The translations under genes were made by a program, and so were the position numbers. The notes beneath the pieces were generated by a model. The model was not told where the DNA came from. It did no database searches and saw only the letters and a list, made by a program, of their open reading frames with translations. This document shows positions 1-8,265 of a stretch of 64,000 nt of DNA, one piece after another (positions within the stretch are counted from its first letter, which is position 1; every line of letters begins with the position of its first letter). The DNA lies in assembly GCA_018261755.1 (NCBI GenBank), contig JAGTRJ010000004.1, forward strand, positions 1-64,000, in the 5' to 3' direction. This stretch comes from Burkholderiaceae bacterium (GTDB lineage: Bacteria; Pseudomonadota; Gammaproteobacteria; Burkholderiales; Burkholderiaceae_D).

Positions 1-63
1 ATCAGGTCTTGCGCACTCAATCCGCGCTGTCGCTTACGCGATGCCGCATTCATTGGAACGACC

Positions 64-1149
64 ATGAAAAAGTTTAGCACAGCCGCCTTGATTCCCGCTC
101 TTGCTACCTCGTTCGCGCTGTTGTTTGCGCCTTCCGCGCTTGCAGCCGGCAAGGGCAAGTGCGAATTTCTGCAGAATGCGCCCGACAAGCACACCGTGGT
201 CAAGGGCGACACGCTGTGGGGCATTTCCGGCAAATTCCTTGAGCATCCGTGGTGCTGGCCGCAGGTGTGGGGCATGAACAAAGCGCAAATCAGGAATCCG
301 CACTGGATCTATCCGGGCCAGATCGTCTATCTCGACCGCGCCGCCGGCCGCCTACGTCTGGGCACGCCAGCCGGTTCGAGCGCTCCGCGCGAACCGCAGG
401 ACGTGCGCCTGTCACCGCGCATCCGCACCTCGCCGCTGGACAAGGATGCGGTGCCATCGATCCCGGCGAAGATAATTGAACCGTTCCTGACGAAGCCGCT
501 GATTGTCGATGAAAAGGAATTGAACGGCGCGCCGCGCATCGTCGCCACGCAGGAAGGCCGTGTCTATACCGGCAAGGGCGATCGCGTGTATGTGCGTGGC
601 GATTTGGGCGGGCATGAAGTATTCCAGGTATTCCGCCCCGGCGTGGCGCTGAAGGATCCGGTGGACAAGAAAGTCATCGGCTATGAAGCAGTGCATCTGG
701 GCACGATCAAACTAGCGCGCGAAGCGCAGGCGAACAATGAAGCCCATGCGTTCGCCGTGACCGAAGCGCTGCAGGAAATGGGCGTTGGCGACCGGCTGCA
801 ACCGATGCCGCCAACCGAAACCATCAACTATGTGCCGCATCCGCCGGAAAGCGAACTGGAAACCCGCGTGGTATCGATTTACGGCGGCGTGACCCATGCC
901 GGCCAGAACCAGACGGTGGCACTCAACAAGGGCAAGAATGCCGATATCGACGTCGGCACCGTGCTGACGCTGTACCGCACCGGCGAAACGATTGCCGACC
1001 GCACCGACAGCCAGCGCAAGGTCAAGCTGCCGGATGAAAAATACGGCACGCTGTTCGTGTTCCGCGTATTCGACCATGTGTCCTACGCGCTGATCATGGA
1101 AGTCACCGATTCGGTTCAGGTCGGCGACACCGCGCGCACGCCGGAATAA
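64..1149 (+). CDS. LysM domain envelope protein
   Basis: A 361-residue exported protein. Residues 1-28 form a signal peptide (basic MKK start, hydrophobic core, cleavage near ALAA). One LysM domain follows at about residues 43-91 (HTVVKGDTLWGISGKF through the YPGQIVYL ending), which in this family binds peptidoglycan glycan. The remaining 270 residues have no motif I can name. Position directly before dprA, 2 bp apart, is typical of Betaproteobacteria and suggests a small operon with it. Likely a periplasmic cell-wall-associated protein; its precise role is unknown. The N-terminus is complete because the ATG precedes a textbook signal sequence. Confidence 0.88.
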   Translation: MKKFSTAALIPALATSFALLFAPSALAAGKGKCEFLQNAPDKHTVVKGDTLWGISGKFLEHPWCWPQVWGMNKAQIRNPHWIYPGQIVYLDRAAGRLRLGTPAGSSAPREPQDVRLSPRIRTSPLDKDAVPSIPAKIIEPFLTKPLIVDEKELNGAPRIVATQEGRVYTGKGDRVYVRGDLGGHEVFQVFRPGVALKDPVDKKVIGYEAVHLGTIKLAREAQANNEAHAFAVTEALQEMGVGDRLQPMPPTETINYVPHPPESELETRVVSIYGGVTHAGQNQTVALNKGKNADIDVGTVLTLYRTGETIADRTDSQRKVKLPDEKYGTLFVFRVFDHVSYALIMEVTDSVQVGDTARTPE

Positions 1150-1151
1150 CG

Positions 1152-2282
1152 GTGACCCCGAGCGCGCCGGCTGACGAACTGACGGCCTGGCTGCGGCTGG
1201 AGCAGACCGAAGGCGTCGGTCCGGCGACGGCCAGGAAACTGCTGGCCGCGTTCGGCCTGCCGGAAAACATTTTCGCGGCCTCGCATGCCGCGCTATGCAA
1301 AGTCGTGCCGGAACGCATCGCGCAGGCACTCAAATCGCCACCTGCGGCCGGGATGCAGCAGCAAATCGAGCGCACGCTCGAATGGGCAGCGCAGCCGGAA
1401 AACCGGCTGCTGACGCTGGCCGACGACTATTACCCCAAAGCGCTGCTCGACATTCCCGACCCGCCGCTGTTGCTGTACGCAAAAGGCCGGGCCGAACTGC
1501 TGAACGCGCCGTCGCTGGCGATCGTCGGCAGCCGGCAGGCGAGCGCGCAGGGCGTGAAAAACGCCGAACACTTCGCCCGCGCAATGAGCCATGCCGGGCT
1601 GGCGATTGCATCCGGGCTGGCGCTCGGCATCGACGCCGCCGCGCACCGAGGCGGGCTGGATGGTGCAGGCTCGACCATCGCGGTCATCGGCACCGGGGCC
1701 GACATCGTCTACCCGGCCAGGAACAGAGAACTGGCGCACCGGATCGCGTTCGATGGCGGCTGCATCGTCAGTGAATGCCCGCTCGGCACGCCGGCGGTGG
1801 CGGCCAACTTCCCGCGCCGCAACCGCATCATCAGCGGAATGGCCAAAGGCGTGCTGGTGGTCGAAGCGGCGGCGCAATCCGGCTCGCTGATCACCGCCCG
1901 CATGGCGGCCGAACAGGGGCGCGAAGTGTTCGCGATTCCGGGTTCGATCCATTCGCCGCTGGCCAAGGGGTGCCACCAGCTGATCAAGCAGGGGGCGAAA
2001 CTGGTCGAATCGGCGCAGGACGTGCTGGAAGAACTACGGCTACTGCCCGCGCCGGCGAATGCCTCAACAGCCACATCCGCCGCCGCACCAGCTGAAGTAC
2101 CGGCCGATGCACCAGCCGCGCACCTGCTGGCCGCGATCGGCTTCGATGCCGCATCGGCCGACCAGCTGGCCGAACGCACCGGGCTGGACGCGGCGGCGCT
2201 GGCCGCGCTCTTGCTGATGCTCGAACTCGAAGGCCGGATTGAGCGCTTGCCCGACGGCAGTTACCGCCGGCTGGCCGGATAG
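1152..2282 (+). CDS. dprA: DNA processing protein DprA
   Basis: A 376-residue DprA/Smf protein, which loads RecA onto incoming single-stranded DNA during natural transformation. The Rossmann-like core shows VGSRQAS near residue 125, SGLALGIDAAAH near 154 and VIGTGADIVYPARN near 178. An alanine/proline-rich linker precedes a C-terminal winged-helix region (about 315-376). The start is a GTG 2 bp after the LysM gene stop, so the two are probably cotranscribed. The length is normal for the family. The pilin gene at 7.7 kb is compatible with a competence phenotype, though nothing here proves one. Confidence 0.95.
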   Translation: MTPSAPADELTAWLRLEQTEGVGPATARKLLAAFGLPENIFAASHAALCKVVPERIAQALKSPPAAGMQQQIERTLEWAAQPENRLLTLADDYYPKALLDIPDPPLLLYAKGRAELLNAPSLAIVGSRQASAQGVKNAEHFARAMSHAGLAIASGLALGIDAAAHRGGLDGAGSTIAVIGTGADIVYPARNRELAHRIAFDGGCIVSECPLGTPAVAANFPRRNRIISGMAKGVLVVEAAAQSGSLITARMAAEQGREVFAIPGSIHSPLAKGCHQLIKQGAKLVESAQDVLEELRLLPAPANASTATSAAAPAEVPADAPAAHLLAAIGFDAASADQLAERTGLDAAALAALLLMLELEGRIERLPDGSYRRLAG

Positions 2283-2358
2283 ACGCACACAGGGTTCAAG
2301 AAACAGCTCCAGCGGCTCCGGGCCGTTCGCGCACCGCTGCCGTTGCCAGCCGCCAGCG

Positions 2359-2436
2359 CAAAATAATACTCCATGGTGTATTTTAAAAATGCCTAGAAAA
2401 AATTGGCACAAAGCGAACTTTTTACCACATACCCCC
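2359..2436 (+). repeat. Intergenic repeat copy H (short form)
   Basis: Short copy of the dispersed element. It has an AATAATACTCC/GGTGTATTTT mini-palindrome at the left and ACCACATACCCCC at the right, with TTGGCACA between. It lies 76 bp after the dprA stop and before smg, and lacks the AACTGAC hairpin of the long copies. Confidence 0.75.
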
Positions 2437-2479
2437 ATGAAAAGCTGGAATTTCGCCCCTCGGGCGGCGCAAGCCCGGC

Positions 2480-2508
2480 TTGAACTGGCGGCAACATCCC
2501 TGTACAGT
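2480..2508 (+). promoter_or_regulatory. Sigma70 promoter of smg
   Basis: TTGAAC at 2480-2485, 17-bp spacer, TACAGT at 2503-2508. Only 7 bases separate the -10 box from the smg ATG, and no Shine-Dalgarno is visible, so the transcript may be leaderless. Confidence 0.55.
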
Positions 2509-2515
2509 AGCAACC

Positions 2516-2995
2516 ATGTTTGATGTCCTAGTCTATCTTTACGAGAATTATCACCACCCGGAAGTCTGCCCGGATCCGGTGGAGCTGGCCAAATCGCTGT
2601 CCGAAATCGGCTTCAAGGAAGCGGAGATCCGGGAGGCGCTGGCCTGGCTGACCGATCTGGCTGCGCGGACGCAAGGGTTTTCCAGCAGCAAGTCGGATGA
2701 ACGCGCGTTTCCGGCCAATGCGCATCGCGTCTATGCGCCGCAGGAATATACTGCGCTCGGCGTCGAGGCGATTGGCTTCATCGAGTCGTTGGTCAATTCG
2801 GGCGTGCTCAAGCCGATCGAACGCGAAATCGCCATCGAGCGCGCGCTGGCGACACAGGAATCGCCACTGACGCTGGAAAAATTGCGCATCGTCGTGCTGA
2901 TGGTGCTGTGGAGCCAGGGCGACGACCCGGATGCGCTGCTGCTCGACGCGCTGTTTCCGGACGATGACGGCGACGAACCGCGCCTGCCGCACTAG
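2516..2995 (+). CDS. smg: Smg family protein (DUF494)
   Basis: A 159-residue acidic protein starting MFDVLVYLYENY, the characteristic start of the Smg/DUF494 family. Smg is encoded next to dprA and a topoisomerase in many Beta- and Gammaproteobacteria; its biochemical role is not established. The chosen ATG at 2516 gives the family length; an in-frame extension upstream would run through the promoter. No ribosome binding site precedes the ATG, and the -10 box ends 7 bases before it. The gene ends with an acidic DDDGDEPRLPH tail, 159 bp before topB. Confidence 0.92.
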   Translation: MFDVLVYLYENYHHPEVCPDPVELAKSLSEIGFKEAEIREALAWLTDLAARTQGFSSSKSDERAFPANAHRVYAPQEYTALGVEAIGFIESLVNSGVLKPIEREIAIERALATQESPLTLEKLRIVVLMVLWSQGDDPDALLLDALFPDDDGDEPRLPH

Positions 2996-3070
2996 CCTGT
3001 TTCTGCTTGTTCCTGCCCGTTCTCGCCCCCATTTTCTTGCGTTTGCGCAACAGCGCTTTGCACAGGCCGC

Positions 3071-3098
3071 TTGCACGCGGCGCGAATTTGATTACACT
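3071..3098 (+). promoter_or_regulatory. Possible sigma70 promoter of topB
   Basis: TTGCAC at 3071-3076, 16-bp spacer, TACACT at 3093-3098, about 57 bp before the topB ATG. Read by eye only. Confidence 0.42.
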
Positions 3099-3154
3099 AT
3101 CCGCAATTTTGCCCATAAAACGTCGCTGCCCGACAGGCCGCACGGAAACTGAAT

Positions 3155-5872
3155 ATGTCGAAAACTCTCATCATCGCTGAAAAACCATCGGTCGCGAACG
3201 ACATCGCCAAATCGCTCGGCGGCTTCACCAAGCATGATGATTATTTCGAGTCGGACCAATATATATTGTCGTCGGCGGTCGGCCATCTGGTCGAGATTGC
3301 CGCGCCGGAAGAATATGAAGTCAAGCGCGGCAAGTGGACTTTCACCCACCTGCCCACCATTCCGCCGCACTTTGCGCTGAACCCGATCCAGAAAACCGAA
3401 TCGCGGCTGAAGCTGTTAAACAAGCTGATCAAGCGCAAGGATGTGTCCGAAATCATCAACGCCTGCGACGCCGGGCGCGAAGGCGAGCTGATTTTCCGCC
3501 TGATCGCGCAGCACGCGAAGGCGAAGCAGCCGATCAAGCGGCTGTGGCTGCAATCGATGACGCCGGGCGCGATCCGCGACGGTTTCACCAAGCTGCGTTC
3601 GGACGAAGAGATGCTGCCGCTGGCCGATGCCGCGCGCTGCCGCTCGGAAGCGGACTGGCTGATCGGCATCAACGGCACGCGCGCGATGACTGCGTTCAAC
3701 TCGAAGGAAGGCGGCTTTTACCTGACCACCGTCGGTCGGGTGCAGACGCCAACGCTGTCGATCGTGGTCGAGCGCGAAGAAGCCATCAAGCGCTTCATCT
3801 CGCGCGACTACTGGGAAGTCAAAGCCGAATTCGTCTGCGCCGGCGGCGTGTATGAAGGCCGCTGGTTCGATCCCAAATTCAAGAAAGACAATGCCGACAG
3901 CGAAAGACGCGCCGAGCGGCTGTGGAGCAAGACGGCGGCCGACACCATCGCCACCGCCTGCCGCGGCAAGCCCGGCGCCGTCAGCGAGGAATCGCGCCCG
4001 ACCACGTCGATGTCGCCGGCGCTGTTCGACCTCACCAGCTTGCAGCGCGAAGCGAACTCGCGCTTCGGCTTTTCGGCCAAGAACACGCTCGCGATTGCGC
4101 AGGCGCTGTACGAGCGGCACAAGGTGCTGACTTACCCGCGTACCGATTCGCGCCACCTGCCGGAAGACTACCTCGCGACCGCGCGCGAAACGCTGGAAGC
4201 GCTGAAGGAAAGCAACAACTACCAGCCATTTGCGGCGCAGATCCTGAACAAGCAATGGCTGAAACCGAACAAGCGCGTGTTCGACAACAGCAAGATTTCC
4301 GATCACTTCGCCATCATCCCGACCACGCAGGCGCCGAAGAACCTGTCCGAAGCCGAACAGCGGCTGTACGATCTGGTCACGCGCCGCTTCATGGCGGTGT
4401 TTTTCCCCGCGGCCGAATTCCAGGTCACGACCCGGATCACCGAAGTCTCCGGCCACCAGTTCAAGAGCGAAGGCCGGGTGATGACCAACCCCGGCTGGCT
4501 GGCGATCTACGGCAAGGAAGCGCTCGACAAGGACGCGGAAGGCAGCGGCGGCATCCTCGCGCCGGTGGCAAAGGATGAAAAAGTGCTGACCGACAAGGTG
4601 AACGCGAACGCGCTCGCCACCCGCCCGCCGGCGCGCTACACCGAAGCCACGCTGCTGACCGCGATGGAAGGCGCGGGCAAGCAGGTGGAAGAAGACGAAT
4701 TGCGTGAAGCGATGGCCGGCAAGGGGCTGGGCACGCCAGCCACCCGCGCCGCGATCATCGAAGGCTTGCTGACAGAAAAATACCTGCTGCGCGAAGGGCG
4801 CGAAATCCAGCCGACCGCGAAGGCATTCCAGTTGATGACGCTGCTGCACGGTCTGGGCGTGGATGAACTCACGCTGCCGGAGCTGACCGGAGAATGGGAG
4901 TACAAGCTGTCGCAGATGGAAAAAGGCCAGATCAGCCGCGACGAATTCATGCGTGAAATCGCGCAGATGGCGCAGGTGATCGTCAAGCGCGCGAAGGAAT
5001 ACGACGAAGACACAGTGCCGGGCGATTACGCCACGCTGGCCACGCCCTGCCCGAACTGCGGCGGCGTGGTGAAGGAAAACTACCGCCGCTTCGCCTGCAC
5101 CCAATGCGAATTTTCGATCAGCAAGATTCCCGGCAGCCGCCAGTTCGAGATTGCCGAAGTGGAGCAACTGCTGAAAGATCGCACCATCGGCCCATTGCAG
5201 GGCTTCCGTTCGAAAATGGGCCGGCCGTTCGCCGCCATCCTGAAGATCGTGCGCGACGAAGAACAAAACAACTACAAGCTCGAATTCGATTTCGGCCAGC
5301 CGCAGGAAGACGAAGACGGCGGCGAGCCGGTCGATTTCAGCACCCAGACGCCGCTTGGCGCCTGCCCGAAATGCGGCGCCAACGTGTATGAAATGGGGCT
5401 GGCCTACGTATGCGAAAAAACGGTGGCCAAACCGAAAGGCTGCGACTTCCGCAGCGGCCGCATCATCCTGCAGCAGGAAATCCTGCCGGCGCAGATGGCC
5501 AAACTGCTCAACGAAGGCAAGACCGACCTGCTGCCAGGCTTCATCTCGCAACGCACGCGCCGCCCGTTCAAGGCCTTCCTCGTGCGCGGCAAGGACGGCA
5601 AGGTCGGATTCGAATTCGAGGAACGCAAGGCAGGAGCGAAGGCTGCGACCAAAGCAGGAAGCAAAGCGGCAGCTAAAGCCGAAGACGCGGCAGACACAGT
5701 GGCAGAAACGGCGGTGAAGCCTGCGCGCAAGACGGCGGCCAAAACCGCCACCAAGGCAACAGCCGCCAAACCGGCTACGAAATCTGCCAGCGCCACGGCG
5801 AAAAAAACCACAGCGAAGAAAACCGCTGCGACCAAAAAACCAGCTGCAAAGAAAGCCACGGCGAAAGAGTGA
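3155..5872 (+). CDS. topB: DNA topoisomerase III
   Basis: A 905-residue type IA topoisomerase that decatenates and relaxes DNA by single-strand passage. The N-terminal TOPRIM domain opens with LIIAEKPSVA, and the metal-binding ACDAGREGELI follows near residue 105. The catalytic tyrosine is Y327 in LTYPRTDSR. Two zinc-ribbon-like segments follow: CPNC..FACTQC near residue 630, and CPKC..CEK with a later Cys near 735. Residues from about 823 to the end form a low-complexity Ala/Lys tail of AKKTTAKK-type repeats, like a histone H1 tail, probably giving non-specific DNA affinity. The core is of normal length, so the tail is an addition. Confidence 0.95.
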   Translation: MSKTLIIAEKPSVANDIAKSLGGFTKHDDYFESDQYILSSAVGHLVEIAAPEEYEVKRGKWTFTHLPTIPPHFALNPIQKTESRLKLLNKLIKRKDVSEIINACDAGREGELIFRLIAQHAKAKQPIKRLWLQSMTPGAIRDGFTKLRSDEEMLPLADAARCRSEADWLIGINGTRAMTAFNSKEGGFYLTTVGRVQTPTLSIVVEREEAIKRFISRDYWEVKAEFVCAGGVYEGRWFDPKFKKDNADSERRAERLWSKTAADTIATACRGKPGAVSEESRPTTSMSPALFDLTSLQREANSRFGFSAKNTLAIAQALYERHKVLTYPRTDSRHLPEDYLATARETLEALKESNNYQPFAAQILNKQWLKPNKRVFDNSKISDHFAIIPTTQAPKNLSEAEQRLYDLVTRRFMAVFFPAAEFQVTTRITEVSGHQFKSEGRVMTNPGWLAIYGKEALDKDAEGSGGILAPVAKDEKVLTDKVNANALATRPPARYTEATLLTAMEGAGKQVEEDELREAMAGKGLGTPATRAAIIEGLLTEKYLLREGREIQPTAKAFQLMTLLHGLGVDELTLPELTGEWEYKLSQMEKGQISRDEFMREIAQMAQVIVKRAKEYDEDTVPGDYATLATPCPNCGGVVKENYRRFACTQCEFSISKIPGSRQFEIAEVEQLLKDRTIGPLQGFRSKMGRPFAAILKIVRDEEQNNYKLEFDFGQPQEDEDGGEPVDFSTQTPLGACPKCGANVYEMGLAYVCEKTVAKPKGCDFRSGRIILQQEILPAQMAKLLNEGKTDLLPGFISQRTRRPFKAFLVRGKDGKVGFEFEERKAGAKAATKAGSKAAAKAEDAADTVAETAVKPARKTAAKTATKATAAKPATKSASATAKKTTAKKTAATKKPAAKKATAKE

Positions 5873-5919
5873 TGCCACGCGCCGCCAGCGGCGCGTTTCG
5901 CCCGAACTGCCGGCGGGGG

Positions 5920-6079
5920 CAAAAATGACTGCACCCCGCTGGCAATTTCGTTCAACAAGGCCAAAATAACTGACTCACACGCCATTTCCAGTCAGTTAGG
6001 CCAAAAAATATACTCCCGCCAGTATTTAAAAACAGCCAGCAAAACTGTGGCCAAGCGGCATGTTTTGGCTATATACCCC
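5920..6079 (+). repeat. Intergenic repeat copy A (long form)
   Basis: Long copy in the convergent gap between topB and galE. It holds an upstream module (AAAATGACTG..CTGGCAATTTCGTTCAA), a perfect 8-bp hairpin AACTGACT/AGTCAGTT with a 14-base loop, and the core ATACTCCCGCCAGTATTTAAAAA through GGCTATATACCCC, here quoted in parts. The rest of the gap (6080-6268) shows nothing recognisable. Confidence 0.8.
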
Positions 6080-6268
6080 ACTCATTTTGTGTCCATGCCG
6101 CAACCGGTTGTTGAATGGCTGCGGGGACAAATCACTATCGTCGCCCCAGCGCAAGCACTACGAGCGAGAACGTGCGTCGTCCTATCTGAAAGGTCTCAAG
6201 TCAAATACGCATAGCCTATTTTGAACCGATTCCGGAATGACCAAACCAGGCCAGAACCGCTGGCATCA

Positions 6269-7282
6269 TCAATATCCATCCGGATTCGTGCTCTGCCAGC
6301 GCCAGGCATCGCGGCACATGTCGTCCAGCGTCTTTTCGGTGCGCCAGCCAAGCAGCTTTTCCGCCAGCGCCGGATCGGCGTAGCAAGCTGGCACGTCGCC
6401 GGCGCGGCGCGGCGTGATTTGATGCGGAATCGTCCGGCCGCACGCAACCTCAAACGCGCGCAAAACTTCCAGCACGCTGTGCCCGCGGCCCGAACCGAGA
6501 TTCACGGTAAACCCCGCCGGCTGCGCGAACAGGCGCTCCAGCGCCGCCACATGGCCGCGCGCCAGATCCATCACGTGGATGTAATCACGCACGCCAGTGC
6601 CATCCGGCGTCGGATAATCGTTGCCGTACACTTGCAGCCGTTCGCGCCGGCCGACCGCCACCTGCGCGATGTATGGCATCAGGTTGTTCGGCACGCCCTT
6701 CGGGTGTTCGCCAATCAGGCCGCTCGGATGCGCGCCGACCGGGTTGAAATAGCGCAAAATCGCGCATTGCCAACTGGCATCGCTGCGCACCAGATCGCCC
6801 AGCATCTGCTCGATCACCAGTTTCGTCCGGCCATACGGGCTGGCCGCCGACAGCGGCGCGTTTTCCGCCACCGGCACGGTGGCCGGATCGCCATACACGG
6901 TGGCCGACGAACTGAAAACGAAACGGCGCACGCCGGCATCGGCCAGCGCCTGCAACAAGGTCTGCGTGCCGCCAATGTTGTTATCGAAATACAGCAGCGG
7001 CTTCGCCACCGATTCGCCCACCGCTTTCAGCCCGGCGAAATGGATCACCGCATCGACCCGATGCTGGCGCAGCACCGCATCCAGCGCGGCGCGGTCGCGC
7101 ACGTCGGCTTCGATGAAGGGCGCACTGTGGCCCGTGATTTGTTCCACGCGCTCGATGGCCACAGGCGAACTGTTGCTCAGATTATCGAGCGCCAGCACGC
7201 TGAAACCGGCTTGCAGCAACTCGACGCAAGTGTGCGAACCGATGTAACCGGCCGCGCCGGTCACGAGTATGGTGTTTGACAT
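6269..7282 (-). CDS. galE: UDP-glucose 4-epimerase
   Basis: A 337-residue short-chain dehydrogenase-type epimerase that interconverts UDP-glucose and UDP-galactose. The NAD-binding motif GAAGYIGSHT sits at residues 8-17. The catalytic triad region includes FSSSATVYG and the SPYGRTK (Tyr-x3-Lys) motif near residue 150. The start MSNTILVTGAAGYIG was chosen over a longer frame because GalE proteins begin within a few residues of the first beta strand. It is transcribed away from pilA; the two share a 400-bp gap. It could supply sugar nucleotides to the glycosyltransferases encoded further along, an inference from proximity only. Confidence 0.94.
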   Translation of the reverse strand: MSNTILVTGAAGYIGSHTCVELLQAGFSVLALDNLSNSSPVAIERVEQITGHSAPFIEADVRDRAALDAVLRQHRVDAVIHFAGLKAVGESVAKPLLYFDNNIGGTQTLLQALADAGVRRFVFSSSATVYGDPATVPVAENAPLSAASPYGRTKLVIEQMLGDLVRSDASWQCAILRYFNPVGAHPSGLIGEHPKGVPNNLMPYIAQVAVGRRERLQVYGNDYPTPDGTGVRDYIHVMDLARGHVAALERLFAQPAGFTVNLGSGRGHSVLEVLRAFEVACGRTIPHQITPRRAGDVPACYADPALAEKLLGWRTEKTLDDMCRDAWRWQSTNPDGY

Positions 7283-7613
7283 GGCATTCCCGTAAGCGCC
7301 CGCCACTCCACGGGCATCAATGCGCGCCATTCTGGCACAAACCGGAGCCATTCACGAATAGTTCCCGCCATTTGCAAGGAAACAACGCTTGTTTGACTTT
7401 ACGCACAAGAACGCGACCCGCCATCACATTTTCATGCATCACGCATTATGCTCATATTGTCAGCCGATGCTCAATGGCCATGCATGGCATTTCGCTGTTT
7501 CAGCTCAGGCGGCTGCCAACAATTGGTGACAAATTTCGTCAACCGGACTGTTCTGATAGCCAAAAAACGTCAACAATCTGCCGTTTTACCTCGCCAAAGG
7601 CCTGAAATTGAAA

Positions 7614-7628
7614 TGGCATGAATTGTGC
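7614..7628 (+). promoter_or_regulatory. Sigma54 promoter of pilA
   Basis: TGGCATG-AATT-GTGC gives the invariant GG and GC elements with exactly ten bases between them, matching the RpoN -24/-12 consensus TGGCACG-N4-TTGC at 13 of 15 positions if the spacer is free. It lies 53 bp before the pilA ATG. Pilin genes of this class are known RpoN/PilSR targets in Pseudomonas. The rest of the 7283-7681 gap shows no other feature. Confidence 0.7.
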
Positions 7629-7681
7629 GTAACAGGCATCGAGCAGATCCTCTGCTGTATACCTACCGATAGGAGAGCAAC

Positions 7682-8188
7682 ATGAAAGCACGTCAAATGA
7701 AACACGCCGTCCAGCGCGGCTTCACGCTGATCGAATTGATGATCGTGGTTGCGATCATCGGTATTCTGGCCGCTGTGGCGCTGCCGCAGTACCAGAACTA
7801 CACCACTCGCGCGAAGATTTCGGAAGTCGTACTGGCGGCATCTGCCTGCCGTACCAGCATCACCGAGACCGTCCAGTCCACACAGAACTCCACTCTGCCG
7901 GCTGCTGGCTCCTGGGGTTGCGAAGTCGCTTCCACGTCCGGCACCAAATATGTTCTCTCAGTCGACACGACTAATGCTGGCGTGATCACGGTCACCACCA
8001 CTGCCGACACTTCGCTGCCGTCCGATGCACGCAGCGCAACCATCACGCTGACCCCGTACTTGGATACGGCCCTGACCTCCGCACTGACCAATACCAGCGT
8101 CGGCACTCAGATCGCTGGCTGGAAGTGCACCCCGGGAACGACTGGCACTGCAATGCCGACCAAATACCTGCCTGGTTCGTGCAAATAA
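7682..8188 (+). CDS. pilA: Type IV major pilin PilA
   Basis: A 168-residue prepilin. The leader of 13 residues ends in glycine, then the mature protein begins [17 protein letters not shown] with Glu at mature position 5 (residue 18), the prepilin peptidase and assembly signature. The mature part carries four cysteines (56, 80, 149, 167); C149 to C167 would close a C-terminal disulfide loop as in other type IVa pilins. The sequence is very rich in Ser/Thr. It is preceded by AGGAGA and a sigma54-type promoter, and followed by a strong bidirectional terminator. The adjacent convergent glycosylation-like operon suggests a modified pilin; that link is inferred. Confidence 0.95.
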   Translation: MKARQMKHAVQRGFTLIELMIVVAIIGILAAVALPQYQNYTTRAKISEVVLAASACRTSITETVQSTQNSTLPAAGSWGCEVASTSGTKYVLSVDTTNAGVITVTTTADTSLPSDARSATITLTPYLDTALTSALTNTSVGTQIAGWKCTPGTTGTAMPTKYLPGSCK

Positions 8189-8208
8189 TCGCCAAACCTG
8201 AGCTGGAT

Positions 8209-8239
8209 AAAAAAAACCCCGCACATGCGGGGTTTTTTT
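8209..8239. terminator. Bidirectional terminator after pilA
   Basis: A-run, stem CCCCGC/GCGGGG with loop ACAT, then a T-run. It can end pilA on the plus strand and the convergent membrane-protein operon on the minus strand. Confidence 0.9.
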
Positions 8240-8265
8240 ATTTCGTCTGCTCCCAATCCAAGCGC

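Noticed and set aside
3416-5878. Open frame of about 820 codons opposite topB
   Set aside because: Phe/Arg/His-rich shadow of the topB codons, with no recognisable domain.
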